Shown piece after piece: positions 23,545 through 35,857 of a stretch of DNA of 64,000 nucleotides. The position numbers were made by a program, and so were the translations under genes. Each line of letters opens with the position of its first letter. Within the stretch, counting starts at the first letter, position 1. The stretch comes from Diphasiastrum complanatum (lineage: Eukaryota > Streptophyta > Lycopodiopsida > Lycopodiales > Lycopodiaceae): NCBI GenBank assembly GCA_029204225.1, contig CM055101.1, forward strand, positions 45,731,906 through 45,795,905, given 5' to 3'. A model generated the notes under the pieces. The model was not told where the DNA came from and searched no databases. It saw nothing but the letters and a program-made list of their open reading frames with translations.

Positions 23545-23959
23545 TATACATACGTATAACTTGAGAATCGAAAAGAGAATTAGACATTTAATAAAAAAGA
23601 AACTATATTGTATGTATATTCCTCTTGTCGTCTATTTTGAGCCACCCAAATATTGTTTGTTTTGTCAATAGGTCACTTGATTTTGTATTTTGGGTGCTCT
23701 TTTTGTGAGTTTGTGTTATTAATTTCCATTGTCGAAGCTGACCAAAGTAAGGGTGAACATTCAATTGGTAATTGTTGTCTCACCCCTGTGCATTGGATTT
23801 ATAGAACATCAAGCATGCTCAAGTGTTCACCAAGTCACAATGTCCCTTACCATAACAACCTATTCTCAACAATTGCATACCTACATCTTGAGGCAAAATA
23901 AGATATCACCTTAGCAGGCGCGTGTGTGCACACAAACACATACGCATGCACACACACGT

Positions 23960-24022
<63 letters not shown>
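23545..24022. repeat. Segmental duplication, copy B, ending in CT microsatellite
   Basis: Direct repeat of 19790-20277 (see copy A) with small indels. It terminates in about 30 CT units (23961-24021). Confidence 0.9.
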
Positions 24023-24024
<2 letters not shown>

Positions 24025-24069
24025 ACGAATCTATGACCACCTCACGTCCGTCGTTCTGGACGTTCGTTA

Positions 24070-25115
24070 TAAACTAATTCCGACCCATAGTTAGTTTAGG
24101 CAAACCTACTTTTCGTGAAGCCTTTTCTAGGGCTGGACTTTGCATTGACATTCCAGACTCCGTACTTGGTCGTTCAAATACCGGTTTGTTCCAGCCGTTT
24201 CCCCTCAATGTTGCCCATTGGCCAGAATAGAAAATTAGAAAAACCAACTCCATTTGGAGATATTGGACCCATGAATGAAAAAGTGGAAAACTAGTCCATT
24301 TCCTATGCCCTATTAGGTTCATTTCTGTGTTTTTGAAAAAACGACGCCGGAAATGAGCAACAATGGATTCGTTTGGTTTGTATCGAATGCACAAACCTGT
24401 GAACACTACCCTTTCGAACACTATCCACTAATTCCGACCCATTCTTGGTCCCAACCGGCCTACTATCCCTAAAGCCCTTTCTGAAGCTAGACTTTGCATG
24501 GACATTCTGGACACCATACTTGGCCATTCAAAGGCCGGTTTCAACCTGCTGATTCTCCTCAACATTGCCCATTGGCCAGAATAGAGAGTTTGAAAAACCG
24601 ACTCCATTCGGAGATACTGGACCCATGAATAAAAAAGAAGAAAGCTAGTCCATTTTCAATGCCCTAATAGCGTCCTTCCGGCACGAAAAGTGTTTTCGAA
24701 CTAACGATGCCAAAAACGAGTGGCAATGGATCCGTTCGGTTCATATCGCATTCGCGAACCTGTGACCACCTCCCACCCAACATTCTGAATCCTATATACT
24801 ATTTCGAACCCATTCATAATCCCAACCCGGCCTACTTTTCCTGTAGCCCTTTCTGGAGCTGATTCATCGACATTGTTGAGCTTTTGATCATTACTTACCA
24901 AGGAAAATACAAAATGTAGAAGTCTAATATGATGCGTAAAGGCTCCACGTTGCAACCGGACTTGCATGGATGTTCTGAATTCCATACTTGGTCGTTCAAA
25001 GGCCGGTTTGTTCATGCACGCTCGCCTCCACGTTGCCCACTGGTTAGAAAATACTGAACCCATGAACGAAAAAGTGCAAAACTAATCCATTTCCTATACC
25101 CTAATAGCGTCTATT
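24070..25115. repeat. ~360-bp tandem repeat, about three copies
   Basis: Unit starts recur at about 24071 (AACTAATTCCGACCCAT), 24425 (CACTAATTCCGACCCAT) and 24797 (ACTATTTCGAACCCAT), giving periods near 356 and 372. Shared landmarks inside each unit are GACTTTGCATGGACATTCTGG, GTTGCCCATTGGCCAGAATA and CTAGTCCATTT. The third copy is interrupted at about 24865-24955 by sequence not in the others. Overlapping minus-strand frames of 74-120 codons arise from the repeat and have no domain. Confidence 0.85.
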
Positions 25116-27202
25116 TCAACACAAAAAGTTATTCTAAGCAAACGCAACCACCAAATTCAACACCTATTTGAATTGATAATTTAGATTGCAAAATTTGTAG
25201 CCAAGATCAATAGCTTGATGTCCATGGGTCTTTAATTTTTCTTTCTAAAGTTTGACGATATTTCAAATTCTTTATTTTGATTTCTTTTAGAACATTTTTT
25301 GGCCGAGTATCCTCATTCTTGGGCCTATTTTAATCATTTTTTTGGTCTTGTGACTGGGAACAAGGGACAACGAGGTCCTATACTTTACACAGTACAATTA
25401 TAGCAATAGAGAGTTCACATCAAATATTAGAAAATTCAATTTTTGCATCACATGTTATTAGTTAGTAAAAACTAAAACAAACATGTAAGCTAGAATTTAC
25501 ATAATTTGGCCATACAATAACTGGCATTACATGTTGCAATCCTTAATTGAGTCATTTGGCATTACATCAATTGGAGTATAATTTGGCAATATTTCGTTGG
25601 GCTCTATGAGCAACAGTGTTTTTAGTAGGCAAGCAAACTTGAAAGAGTAGTCAACCACTCAACATGGAAAATAAAAATGAAAAATATGTTAAAGGAAAAA
25701 GAATCCGCCCTTGCCCTTGACCTCCCACTTTACTCGAGTGCCACCCACCATTGCGAAGCCAAGTTTGAACTATAGAATGAGACTAGACATGGCCCCTTCT
25801 TTCCAGCCCAACTGGGCCTTTATCCACGTACATTTGACCTTGACCATGATCATGCAGCATTTTAGTTACAAGTTGCAATTTCCCCTATCACCTACCTAGC
25901 GTGCTTCAATGGGTCATAATCATCAACTCTAATCGTCGACGAGCCACAAAAGATTTTGTGTTTCTCTAAACATAATTTCCCATCATGGTGGGTAGCTTGG
26001 AAGAACATGAATTAAGATTTCTCAATTTTATGGTGGTTGATGAAGGTATTTACCAATTGGTTCCTCTATATAAAGACCGATTGAGGGCTGGGAAACAAGT
26101 TGTGGGCTCTCTCTGTGTAGGCTATAACTTAATAAAGAGATTAATTAATACATGGGATGGGCCAAAGCTTTGTAAATGGTGGCCTTTTAATGTGTTGCAT
26201 GTAAAGATTTTATCCCCATAAAAGTTGTTGAAGTGTCATCTTTCTGCATGTGGCGTTTTCCACTAGCCTTTCAAGGGCACACCAGCCAGTTTCCAAGACC
26301 ACCTTCAATAAGGATGTGGCTTTCCACAGGAACTGAAATCAACAAGGAATCACACCCCAACCTTCTTTTAAAGCTCCACGTTTTTTATCCAAGCATGGCT
26401 CCACATCCTAAGGATTTTATATGTTCAATACAATCAGCTGTCCACAATGCAACTCAGTCTGACCTCGCACAGATATTGGGACTTATTTCAAACCCAAGTC
26501 TAGCATAGTATTAAGGGCATCTTATCTCATCTCCACGTATCCAATAAGACTTACCGCAACAAAACATCTACCACCAATTTCACTGGCCCAGGCACAACTT
26601 ACACTCAGCTAAGGAGACCTTGTATTCTATTAATCCTGCTTAGTTCAAGGAAAACTATCGAATCTAATAAAACCAAATTTGCAATCCAACAGCACCTATG
26701 AAATACAACAAAGTTTATCGTTTAGTGATTTCATTTGAGGGAGTCAATTTTCTTGACAGAAATCTATCAAAAAGCATTCACATTTTTTGAAGTCAAGAAC
26801 GTAGCGTACCACAGCATCCTTAAATTGGGGAGTGGCGGAGTGGCGCTTACCTGTTTCCAGATTTGTAAATATTGCTGTTTTCTTAATCAAGAGTGAAAAA
26901 GACTCCTAATAGGTAACTGTCCTGATAAACATCAAGTCACAAGAACACAAGCAGATATTGCAGCCTACAACATAGTTTCCAGCCGTTTCGGAATCGATTG
27001 GTTTCCAACCAGTCCAATTACAAATCAAATCGATTCAGAACCGGGTGTCATTTTTTAAAAACACTGTCGCTATTTGTTTTCACAGTTCTGTACCTGGAAA
27101 TAATGACAGCAAACAAAAAAAGCAGCTACAGACTACATTTACACAACAGTTTCCACATATTGAGAGAGATAGAATGATGCACAGCCGTCTGTATGAATTA
27201 TT

Positions 27203-27205
<3 letters not shown>
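25116..27205. other. No gene recognised
   Basis: Two kilobases without domain matches. Plus frames at 25711-25899, 25985-26221 and 26233-26508 are short. The second ends in a W-x-GP-containing stretch loosely like a retroviral integrase tail, but this is too weak to call. Confidence 0.5.

Positions 27206-27270
<65 letters not shown>
27206..27270. repeat. (GA)n microsatellite
   Basis: About 32 uninterrupted GA units. The Arg-Glu ORF across it is an artefact. Confidence 0.97.
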
Positions 27271-27273
<3 letters not shown>

Positions 27274-28696
27274 ATGCAAGCAGCCAATGGGTTGAAGACA
27301 AGCAGGAACTAAAGCATTATGGAAGGGCAGCAACGAAACAGATTGATCATTTGGATGTATAAATAAGGGGGCTATGCAGGAGGCTAAACCTAGTAGCATG
27401 CGCCTTTCAGAATGCAGTAAGGGGGGGAGAGAGTGAGACTGCAGATCCTTTCAATGAAAATGGACTGTTCTTTCCTCATTGCTCGTGTTGCCATTTCTAG
27501 AGGTGGTGTAGGGCAGAGCTGAATCAATAATTCCCATCCATTTCATTGTGATTTTTTGAGCATCAATAGCTGATGTTTTCAAAACTAGCCTCGCCATTGC
27601 CTACATTGGTATAAAACGACTGAAGCAGATAGCTGCTTCCATCCCAAAAGCCGTGAGAGCAGCTACCCTTCCCTCGTTGAAAAATCGCTACCCCCAGAAA
27701 ATATGCACATTCTTTTGGGTGCAGCATATGTACAATTTTCTTAGCAAAAATTAGCAATAGCCAAGTTCAAGAGCAGCATCTTCATCAGTAGCAGCATTCC
27801 TTCAAAAGTTTCTGGGCAGTACCAGATCAGCAATCCAGCATACATAGGGTTGCCAGAATATATCTATTTAAAAAATCATGTGTAGAGACAGTATCCTCCC
27901 AGCCTTCAATTCAAATCCTCACTTTATGCTTGAGAAAGGAACTTATTGGTGTTCCATCTCTATCTGCACTGTAAGGTCCTTCACACCAATATCGTTATAC
28001 ACACTATGCACATGCTTGAGAACTTTCTGCTCGTCAGCACCAGGTTTAACCTGCCCTCAGACGACAAAGAACAAAACCCTCCAGTTTTACTTAAACAAGT
28101 ACTTTACATAAAGGAAGGTGGTACTTTCTGCATGGTACTAGAAAATACCTGCAACAGTAACGTTCCCACCACAAAACCAGGAACAAGCTCCCAGAATCGG
28201 GCACTGTAACACTCTTGAACATCCTCAAGCATTCTTACCTGAAATCAGACACATAGTTCAAGTCAGGATTGAAAGATGGAGCAAAACTTCAACGAGCATG
28301 CCCACGGCCAAAAACCCAGAGCTCAGGTTCGACAAAAGATTGTTTTGCCTGATTGGAGCTACACAAGTTATCTGATTAGGATTCTACCCTGCACCAACTA
28401 GTTAACTAGGGGAATGATGCTTGATGAATGAAACAAACAATCCATAGATTAGACAGGAATACGGTTAATTGGTGATGATCCTCCTCTTCTTTCCTGTTGC
28501 ATGACAAGTGCAGTACACTAGCATGCTAGATACCAAAAGATGTTACATGTGTATTCAAAAACAAGTAATGTCATCAGTACAAACTTTTTACTCCTTCAAA
28601 GTTAGTGGTCATAGCAAAGTAAAATGCAAAATAAATTGCTAAACTTCGTTCACAATCAGAATCTCTTTGATTTTTACAGTCTTTGAACTGGATAGA
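27271..28696. other. No gene recognised
   Basis: Short frames only. No RNA gene or transposon domain identified. Confidence 0.5.
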
Positions 28697-29360
28697 GTTG
28701 AAAAGATATGGAGGTGTGTGACAATAAGACATGGAAAGGAGTTAAAATTGATCTGATCTAGCTGAAACGACGCAACTTCCGCCACGTACAAATATTTTGA
28801 TAATTACATTGTATCAATAGCTACTTTGAACATGTAATTAGCATGCACAGCAGTTGTTTACACAAATGCATGCATAAAGAGCTAAGAACCCACGATCAGA
28901 AACTTTACTATTGAGCACTCTTTTTTATCACCGTGGAATAAATTCTTGCAGATATACAGCTAAAAGATTGGCTCAAATTGAAGGGATTTTGGAGTCCTGT
29001 TGAAAAGATATGGAGGTGTGAGATAATAAGACATGAAAAGGAGCTAAAATTGATCTGATCCAGCCAAAATGATGCAATGGTAGATCAGGCCACATACAAA
29101 TTTTTTAATAACAACATCAATAGCTACTTTGAGCATGTAATTAGCATGCATAGCAGTTGTTTACACGAATGCATGCATAAAGAGCGAGCTAGAAACCGAA
29201 AACAAGATGTGGAGCATTTTATCTTAAGATGCCCTGTATACTATGAGATTTGAGGGAGATATTATTTTGTTTCATGACACTTTACTATTGAGCACTTTTT
29301 TTATCACCCCTGTATAACTTCTAGCAGATGTACAGATTGGCTCAGATTGAAGGGATTTTA
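28697..29360. repeat. ~300-bp tandem duplication
   Basis: GTTGAAAAGATATGGAGGTG occurs at 28697 and again at 28999. Both copies continue through AAAATTGATCTGATC, CAATAGCTACTTTGA, CATGTAATTAGCATGCA and GCAGTTGTTTACAC, and then ACTTTACTATTGAGCACT and TTGGCTCA-ATTGAAGGGATTTT. Copy 2 has an extra stretch of about 60 bases (29200-29270). Non-coding. Confidence 0.9.
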
Positions 29361-30122
29361 TCTCTACATTCCAAATCTGAAAAATGATGAAGGAATATTC
29401 GAAATCTGAACAAGAATTAAGCTAGCTCAAGTCTTGCAGGCCCATGGGATCTCAAGTAGGCTTACAGCAAGAATGATGGACACTAGAAGGAAACTTCTCA
29501 CTCATGAATGTGTAGCTGTTTCACAGGCAGACAGGACCAACAATGGCTCACTACGAGAGACTATTATCTTAAGACTCACATCCTCACAGGAGCATTCATG
29601 GCTGCTGGCTACATGCTCCTGAAATCTCAATCAAAAATGAGATTTTTTTACCATGGAAACCATACAGTTGGAGTTACAGGGTGGGTCAAAGGAACACCAA
29701 AGTGTCCCTATTCCAAGTCCGGTGTATTAAATAAGAACATACGGACAAATTGCATGTATACGTGAGGACCTCGTGGCTCTCTCCATGTAATCCTCTGCTT
29801 CATCTCCACAGTTGATCATACCCCAAACTTATTCAAGGTTTCAAGTTTCTTACCCAAGCATGGATGTTTCATGGGCCCTGAATTCACTAGGGACAATAAA
29901 TTTTCTCTGCTCAAAACAATCAACGGCCATCACAAGACTTGTCCTAACTCAGCATATTATTGCACCTAAAGTGATCTCTTGTCCATGAATATCTCCTCCC
30001 ATTTCTATTTTGCCCATAAGGTTCTGACCCAAAATTGATCACATGCCCCTTGGGACCTATAATGGATCCCAAGTCTAGCAGATTCAGGACAGAACTTTAT
30101 CTCTTCTCCAAGTGTTCTATGG
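29361..30122. other. No gene recognised
   Basis: Non-coding flank of the copia insertion that starts at 30128. Sequence resumes at 36097. Confidence 0.5.
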
Positions 30123-30127
30123 GGAAT

Positions 30128-30245
30128 TGTCAATAATCTGATGAGCACTATCAATCAATCACCATAAGCAATCACCAAGAGAAAGAGGAACAACACACCA
30201 TCACACTATATCACACTGAATGAAAGAGAGTACAATAAACCCTGA

Positions 30246-30278
<33 letters not shown>

Positions 30279-30392
30279 AAAAAAAAAAAAAACTAGTAGT
30301 TGACTATAGACTAGCCTATAGCTACTTACAGCTGGTAACAACTGTCAATAGTAAATCGTAAACAGTAACAAGTTTATCATTGGTTTCTAACA
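30128..30392 (-). repeat. Copia 3' LTR
   Basis: 265 bp; plus reading TGTCAATAATCTG...TTTCTAACA, so the minus strand starts TGTTAGAAACC. A purine-rich tract ATTGAGGGAGAG precedes it. It contains GA and A runs (30254-30292) that are longer than in the partner LTR. Confidence 0.95.
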
Positions 30393-32424
30393 CTCTCCCT
30401 CAATGATAAAATTACATTCTTCTATTCCTAATAAAGTACGAAACTTTTCGAATTTACATCTACCTAATGACTTAGTAAAAATATCTGCCATTTGATCTTC
30501 AGATTTACAAAAAACAAGATCAATGGTTCCATCAAATATTTTCTCTCGAACAAAGTGATAATGTATTTCGATGTGCTTGGTTCGAGCATGTAGAACTAGA
30601 TTTTTGGCAAGGTGAATGCAGCTTTGGTTGTCCCAAGAAATAGTAGTCACATCCACCTATGATTGACCTAAATCAACAAGCAACCTTCGTAGCCATACTG
30701 CTTCCTGTGTAGCATTGTTGAGTGCACGATATTCAGCTTCCGTCGAAGATAAGGCTACTGTAGGTTGCTTTTTGCTGCTCCACGAAATTGCAGCTGTACC
30801 ATAACTGAACGTATGACCACTGGTAGATCTTCTATCATCAATATTACCTGCCCATTCAGCATCTGTGTAGCCTACCAACATTGGCGCTTCAGGCTGATCA
30901 TACTTCAAACCAAAATTCAACGTCCCTCGAATGTACTTGAGAATACGTTTAGCAGACTTCCAGTGTGCTTGACTAAGATTTTGCATAAATTGACTAACAA
31001 CACCAACAACATAAGAAATATCAGGTCGTGTGTGTGTCAAATAAATCAAACTACCCACCAACTGTACAAGTAAGCATCTACTTTCTCAGATTCATCATAT
31101 GCAGTAAGCTTCATGTTGACATCCATCGGTGTACTCAAAGGCTTACAATCCTACATATTGAACTTATAAAGCAAATCTCGTGCATACTTGCTTTGTGTAA
31201 GAAAGACGACCTCTTCCTTTTGCCATACTTCAATGCCAAGACAATAGTGCATCAATCCTAGATCGCTCATGTCAAAAGCATTGGAAAGATCTGATTTGAT
31301 TTCATCAATTAAGCTCTCATTACTTCCTGTAATAATCAAATCATCCACGTACAAAACAATGAACACTATATCTGAATCTTGCCTTAGAATGTAAAGATTA
31401 GGATCAGCCTTACTCTTTACCATTCCCCTTCGCTTGAAGTGTTCATCAATGCAAGAGTACCACGCCCGTGGTGCTTGCTTCAATCCATAGATAGCTTTGT
31501 GGAGCTTACAAACAAGATGCTCTCTCCCTGGCTCAACAAATCCTTGAGGTTGTACTTAATACACCTCTTCATCCAGCACTCCATTAAGAAAAGCAGATTT
31601 AACGTCCATTTGCTGGATCTTCCAACCATGAAAAGTAGAAATAGCAATAATAGAACGTATAGTTACCATCTTAGCTACGGGTGCGAAGGTTTCCTCAAAA
31701 TCAATGCCTTCCTGCTGCTCAAATCCTCTCGTAGCCAACCGTGCTTTGTACTTGTTGAGTTGCCCATCTGCTCCATATTCGATCTTATAAATCCATTTGC
31801 AAGTGATAGGCATCTTACCCTCAGGTAGCTCAACCAAGTTCCACGTCCTATTTTTTGATATGGCCTCCATTTCTGTTTCCATTGCTGCACGCCACTCCTT
31901 GTGCTCCTTTGTTTCATGAAAGGTTTTTGGTTCTTGAGCCTTTAGCACGGAACCCATTAGGGCTAGATTCATTTCTAACCTTGCAGGAGGTTTCCGATTT
32001 CTGCTTGACCTTCTAAGCTCTCCCTGTTCGCTAGATTCGGGAGTATCTCCCTTCTCAGCATCACCTGTGACTGATAAGTACCATTTAGATACTCTCTTAG
32101 GGATTTCAGCTTCAAACTTATCTTTTTCCATTGGATCTTCTGCATCAAAATCCACTTCTTTCTTGACCTATACTTCCGCTCCCTCATCAAAAGGTTTAGT
32201 GATTTCTTTAAATTGTTCACCTTGACCCATCTCGTCAAATGTAGCATCCCTAGAAATCACCAGCTTCTGTGCATTTGAATCATACATCCTATATGCCTTG
32301 GCCTTCTCATCATATCCAAGGAAAATACACTTGACAGCTTTTGCATCCAATTTCCTTCGTTTCTCATCAGGAATATGAGCATAAGCATCACAACCAAATA
32401 CTCTCAAATGAGAAATATTAGGTA
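30390..32424 (-). pseudogene. Copia integrase tail, RT and RNase H
   Basis: Minus strand from 32424: HLPNISHLRVFGCDAYAHIP and KCIFLGYDEKAKAYRMYD (integrase C-terminus). An acidic linker with RRSSRNRKPPARL follows, then RT: WIYKIEYGADGQLNKYKARL, FEETFAPVAKM, QMDVKSAFLNG, GLKQAPRAWY, the catalytic VLYVDDLIITGS, and LGLMHYCLGIEVWQ. RNase H has GYTDAEWAGNIDDRRSTSG, ALSSTEAEYRAL, WDNQSCIHLAKN and MADIFTKSL. Stops lie after LDEEVY (31556), after YKFNM (31151) and at 30657, with a frameshift near 31061. The active-site residues are nevertheless conserved, so the copy is moderately old. Confidence 0.95.
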
Positions 32425-32425
32425 G

Positions 32426-33962
32426 ATGTTTGTTACAAGCATTGCCACACGGGAGAATCTTCCAACCTATGAAGAGCTAGGTGGATTACTTTTGCAGGAA
32501 GAGCAACGTCAAGAGAACTTGAATCATCCTAACAGGGGCTATGATCATGCTCTTGCAATTAGAGGACGAGGCGGAAGATTTGGCCGTGGTAGGTATCAAT
32601 CGAGAGGAGGAAACTTAAGCCGGGGATCATTTCAACAATTTCATGAGCAAGCCAATGCCCGAATCGAGGCAATTGGAATCAAGGTCGAGGTCAAGGACGT
32701 GGCTATTCCAGGCCAAATAAACCTGGAAATTGCAGGTACTGCAACAAACCTGGCCATTGGGAGCGTGAATGCTTCAAGAAACAAAAGGAGATAGCACAAA
32801 GAAAAGGCAAATGGCAGGCGGGCAATTATGCTAATCAACATCAATTTGATGATGATCATTATGAAGACAATTATGTTAATCAACATCAATTCAATGATGA
32901 TCAATATGAAGATGATACAGGTGAAAGCTCAAACTTGTTCATTACGGCGCTAATGACAAGTGGCAAAGCAAAGGACACCTGGTACATTGACAATGGAGCG
33001 TCCAAGCACATGACTTCGAGGAAGGAGTGGTTTTCGGAATTCAAGAAAATCCACAATGGCGATGAAGTTGGACAAGCTGATGGCCAATTGCTACCTGTGA
33101 AAGGATTTGGAGTGGTACCAGTGAAGCTAGCCAGCGGAATGATAAAGCGGATAAGCAATGTGCAATATGTTCCTGATTTAGCCAACAATTTACTATCAGT
33201 TGGGACGATGGCTAATCAACAACTCAAGGTTGAGTTTGATAGCGACAAATGTCTCGTCAAGGACATCAAGAATCACTACAAAGTGATTGCTACAGGAGCT
33301 AGAGTCAACGGAAATCGACTCTACAAACTGAATGCGAGATCTTTTACTCAAGCTATGGTAAGCACTGTTGATAGTCGAAGTGATCTTTGGCATCAACGAT
33401 TTGGTCATATCAGTGCTCAAAGTTTACAGATTCTGAAAAGAGGTAATCTAGTTATTGGATTGTCTCATATTTCTTTTGGAGGAAAAATCTGTGAAGGTTG
33501 CATTTTGGGAAAACAACACAGAGAAAGGTTTCCCAAAAGTGGAGCAAGGAGAGCCAGTGGCATCCTAGATCTTGTCCAAAGTGATCTATGTGGACCAATG
33601 CAAACTAGATCTCTTAGTGGCTACTATTACTTTATTACCTTTATTGATGATTATAGCAGATGCATTTGGATTTATTTCATAAGCAAGAAATTAGACGCTT
33701 TTGCTAAGTTCAAGGAATTCAAGGCATTAGTTGAAAAGCAAACATGAAGTTACATCAAGACCTTGAGATCTGATGGAGGTGGTGAGTATTTTTCGACAGA
33801 ATTTATTGATTTTTGCAAAGATCAAGGGATCAAGAGGCAGACTGCAACACCTTATTCACCGCAGCAAAACGAAGTTGCAGAGCGAAAGAATAGATCCATT
33901 GTTGAGATGGCCATGGCAATGCTCAAAAGCAAGGGTATGCCAAACACCTTTTGGGCAGTGAC
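32426..33962 (+). pseudogene. Inverted middle of the copia polyprotein (gag C-terminus, protease, integrase core)
   Basis: Opposite in orientation to the rest of the element. It starts MFVTSIATRENLPTYEEL (gag), then GRGGRFGRGRYQSRGG and a frameshifted CCHC knuckle (YCNKPGHWERECFK near 32735-32780). Next comes WYIDNGASKHMTS (protease, DNGA instead of DSGA), gag-pre-integrase WHQRFGHISAQSLQIL with CEGCILGKQHRERF, and integrase QSDLCGP, TLRSDGGGEYF and NEVAERKNRSIVEMA, ending NTFWA at about 33957. A stop after EKQT (33745) separates two frames. The three DDE residues are present. At both ends the sequence stops exactly where the minus-strand flanks begin. Confidence 0.93.
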
Positions 33963-34478
33963 TCACTCAAGCTGTTCAATAACCATCTCGCGATCCTGTA
34001 CTCGCTCTCCAACGGCAGCAAGTTGATCACGGATCTCCTTTACCTTCAATAGGTGATCGGCAATAGTTGCACCATCATCCATCCGTAATGCGTGCAGCTT
34101 CGTCTTCAGGAATAGCACTCGAGATGTGTTTGTGGTCTCAAACAATGCCTTCAACGTATCCCACGCTTCTTTCGGTCCTTCCGAATCCCAGATGTAGGAT
34201 GATAGCATCTCTGACTGACAAGTTGATGACATTCTGTGCTTTCCGTTTCCTCCTATCAAAAATGCCCGCTGATCTTCTTCAATCACTGGCCTTGTCTCCT
34301 CACCTGTCACGATCTCCCATAGCTCCTTTTCCATCGAGTTGTTCTTCAGTTTGAATTTCCAAACTGCATACTCATTGAGAACGTTTTTGCTTAGCGTTGC
34401 CATAACTGCAATTAGATGACTCCGGATTGCAAAAATGGAAAATTTGTTGCAAAATTGACAAATGACGTCTCCGACCAC
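33963..34478 (-). pseudogene. Copia gag N-terminal part
   Basis: Minus strand: TLSKNVLNEYAVWKFKLKNN, MEKELWEIVTGEE, GPKEAWDTLKALFE, RVLFLKTKLHALRMDDGA and LLKVKEIRDQLAAVGERVQD, ending VIEQLE at the inversion breakpoint. The natural continuation (NSLP...MFVTSIATREN) is found on the other strand at 32426. The likely start is the Met of MATLSKNV at about 34402, because the upstream codons of the frame do not resemble gag. Confidence 0.92.
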
Positions 34479-35842
34479 TTTCCAATCCGAGCTATGGATT
34501 GGAAGTTATGCCAAATTGAAGATTTTGGCCTTAAAATGGCTCACAACTGCCCTTAAGCCTGAAAAATGGCAATTATTGCCAAACTGCCATTTTTGGAAAT
34601 TTTCTCCGTCTCGCACATATCTCCGATTTCAAAGATTTTTATATCAGCGCGTACCAGCATAGCTCCTGTCTAATCAAATCCAAAAAAATAGTCTCTCCAG
34701 CTAGGTCAAAATATCACTCTGTTTTCTGCTTATCTGCAACAAATACACAGTGGACAGACCTTAAACAAAAGTGGCCCAGTACCAATGTTAAGGGCCCTTT
34801 CAAAATTTTAGTTGAAGTTGAAGAACGATGAAGGAAAACTTCAATGAATTTCTGGCCGTCAAATCTGTGCAAGATCTGTGGTTCAGATCAGCTTGTTTCT
34901 TGCCTTTCACATGTGGCATTCATCCACACATGCGCTCTCACTTTTTGTGTTTGTAAGGGGACCCAACCCCTGCAGACGCTATGTTTTTAGAGCTGTTTGC
35001 CGCGCGACTCCTAGGCCTCCCCTCGCGTGTTTCAGACAACAGGGTAGGCGTTTCGCCCCCAAAAACAGGCGTTTCGCCCCAAAAAAACAAGTGTTTCAGG
35101 CCTTTTCTGGCGTTTCGGGTCAGCAGACTGACGTTCCGGGGTAGTTGATGGCGTTTCGGGATCTTTTGGCAGCGTTTCGGGCCTGTGTGCCGCGTTTCAG
35201 ACCTGTTCAGCACCTTTCCAATAACAAAATTCAGCCAGCGAATCTGCAAAACACTGTTTTCCAGCCAAAAAACTCTTTTTTTCACTCAAATCTCCACCAA
35301 AATCCGTGATTTTTTATGTAATGGATTACAAATCCAACTCTCCTTGCAGTTGACTACCTCAAACACTACTCTCATTGAAAATGATGGAGGATACTGAGTT
35401 TTCCAGACCTATCCTACTTGCTTGCACAAGTTTCACACAAAATCACAAAAGTAGGCTAAAACTCAATGAAATCACAGTTTCTCAGTTCCTAGATGCTTCA
35501 TAGCTGTGAATGGCAGTACTAGACACAGTCTAGTGTGATTTGCAGTTCCCCAAACAAACAAATGCGGGATTTCTTGGCAAAACTCTCTCACAAATGGCAC
35601 TTTTCACCCAGACCCAACAAATTTTCAATCTGTCTGATGCTACCCTGGCCTTTCTAATGCCTCCGGGATTGTGTCTTCGTTCCCCACTAATGATTCTGAG
35701 CTCCAAAACCTACAAAATACTCCAAGGAAGAATTTCTTCCAACTTTTGCCTCTCCAAGCTTTCACCTCCTGTGAAGGACTTCCTCACTTCGTTGCGGACC
35801 CTGTGACAAGCTGTATCCACTGATCAGGCACGCAGAACTATC
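34479..35842 (-). other. Leader of the copia element
   Basis: About 1.4 kb between PBS and gag with no coding similarity. It contains the GTTTCGGG repeat array (35046-35215). Confidence 0.7.
35046..35215. repeat. ~20-bp GCGTTTCGGG array in the copia leader
   Basis: Eight to nine degenerate copies of (T)GGCGTTTCGGG(C/T)C at about 35048, 35069, 35092, 35109, 35131, 35149, 35171, 35189 and 35209, with spacings of 17-23 bases. Confidence 0.8.
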
Positions 35843-35856
35843 GGGCTCTGATACCA
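35843..35856 (-). promoter_or_regulatory. Primer binding site (tRNA-Met type)
   Basis: Minus-strand TGGTATCAGAGCCC, one base from the LTR end. Confidence 0.93.
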
Positions 35857-35857
35857 T

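Noticed and set aside
25985-26221. ORF ending in a W-x-GP stretch, possible integrase tail
   Set aside because: Too short, with no integrase or RT neighbours; similarity is at chance level.
32641-33188. Minus-strand ORFs of 87 and 95 codons inside the copia inversion
   Set aside because: Antisense shadows; the plus strand there encodes the gag knuckle, protease and integrase.
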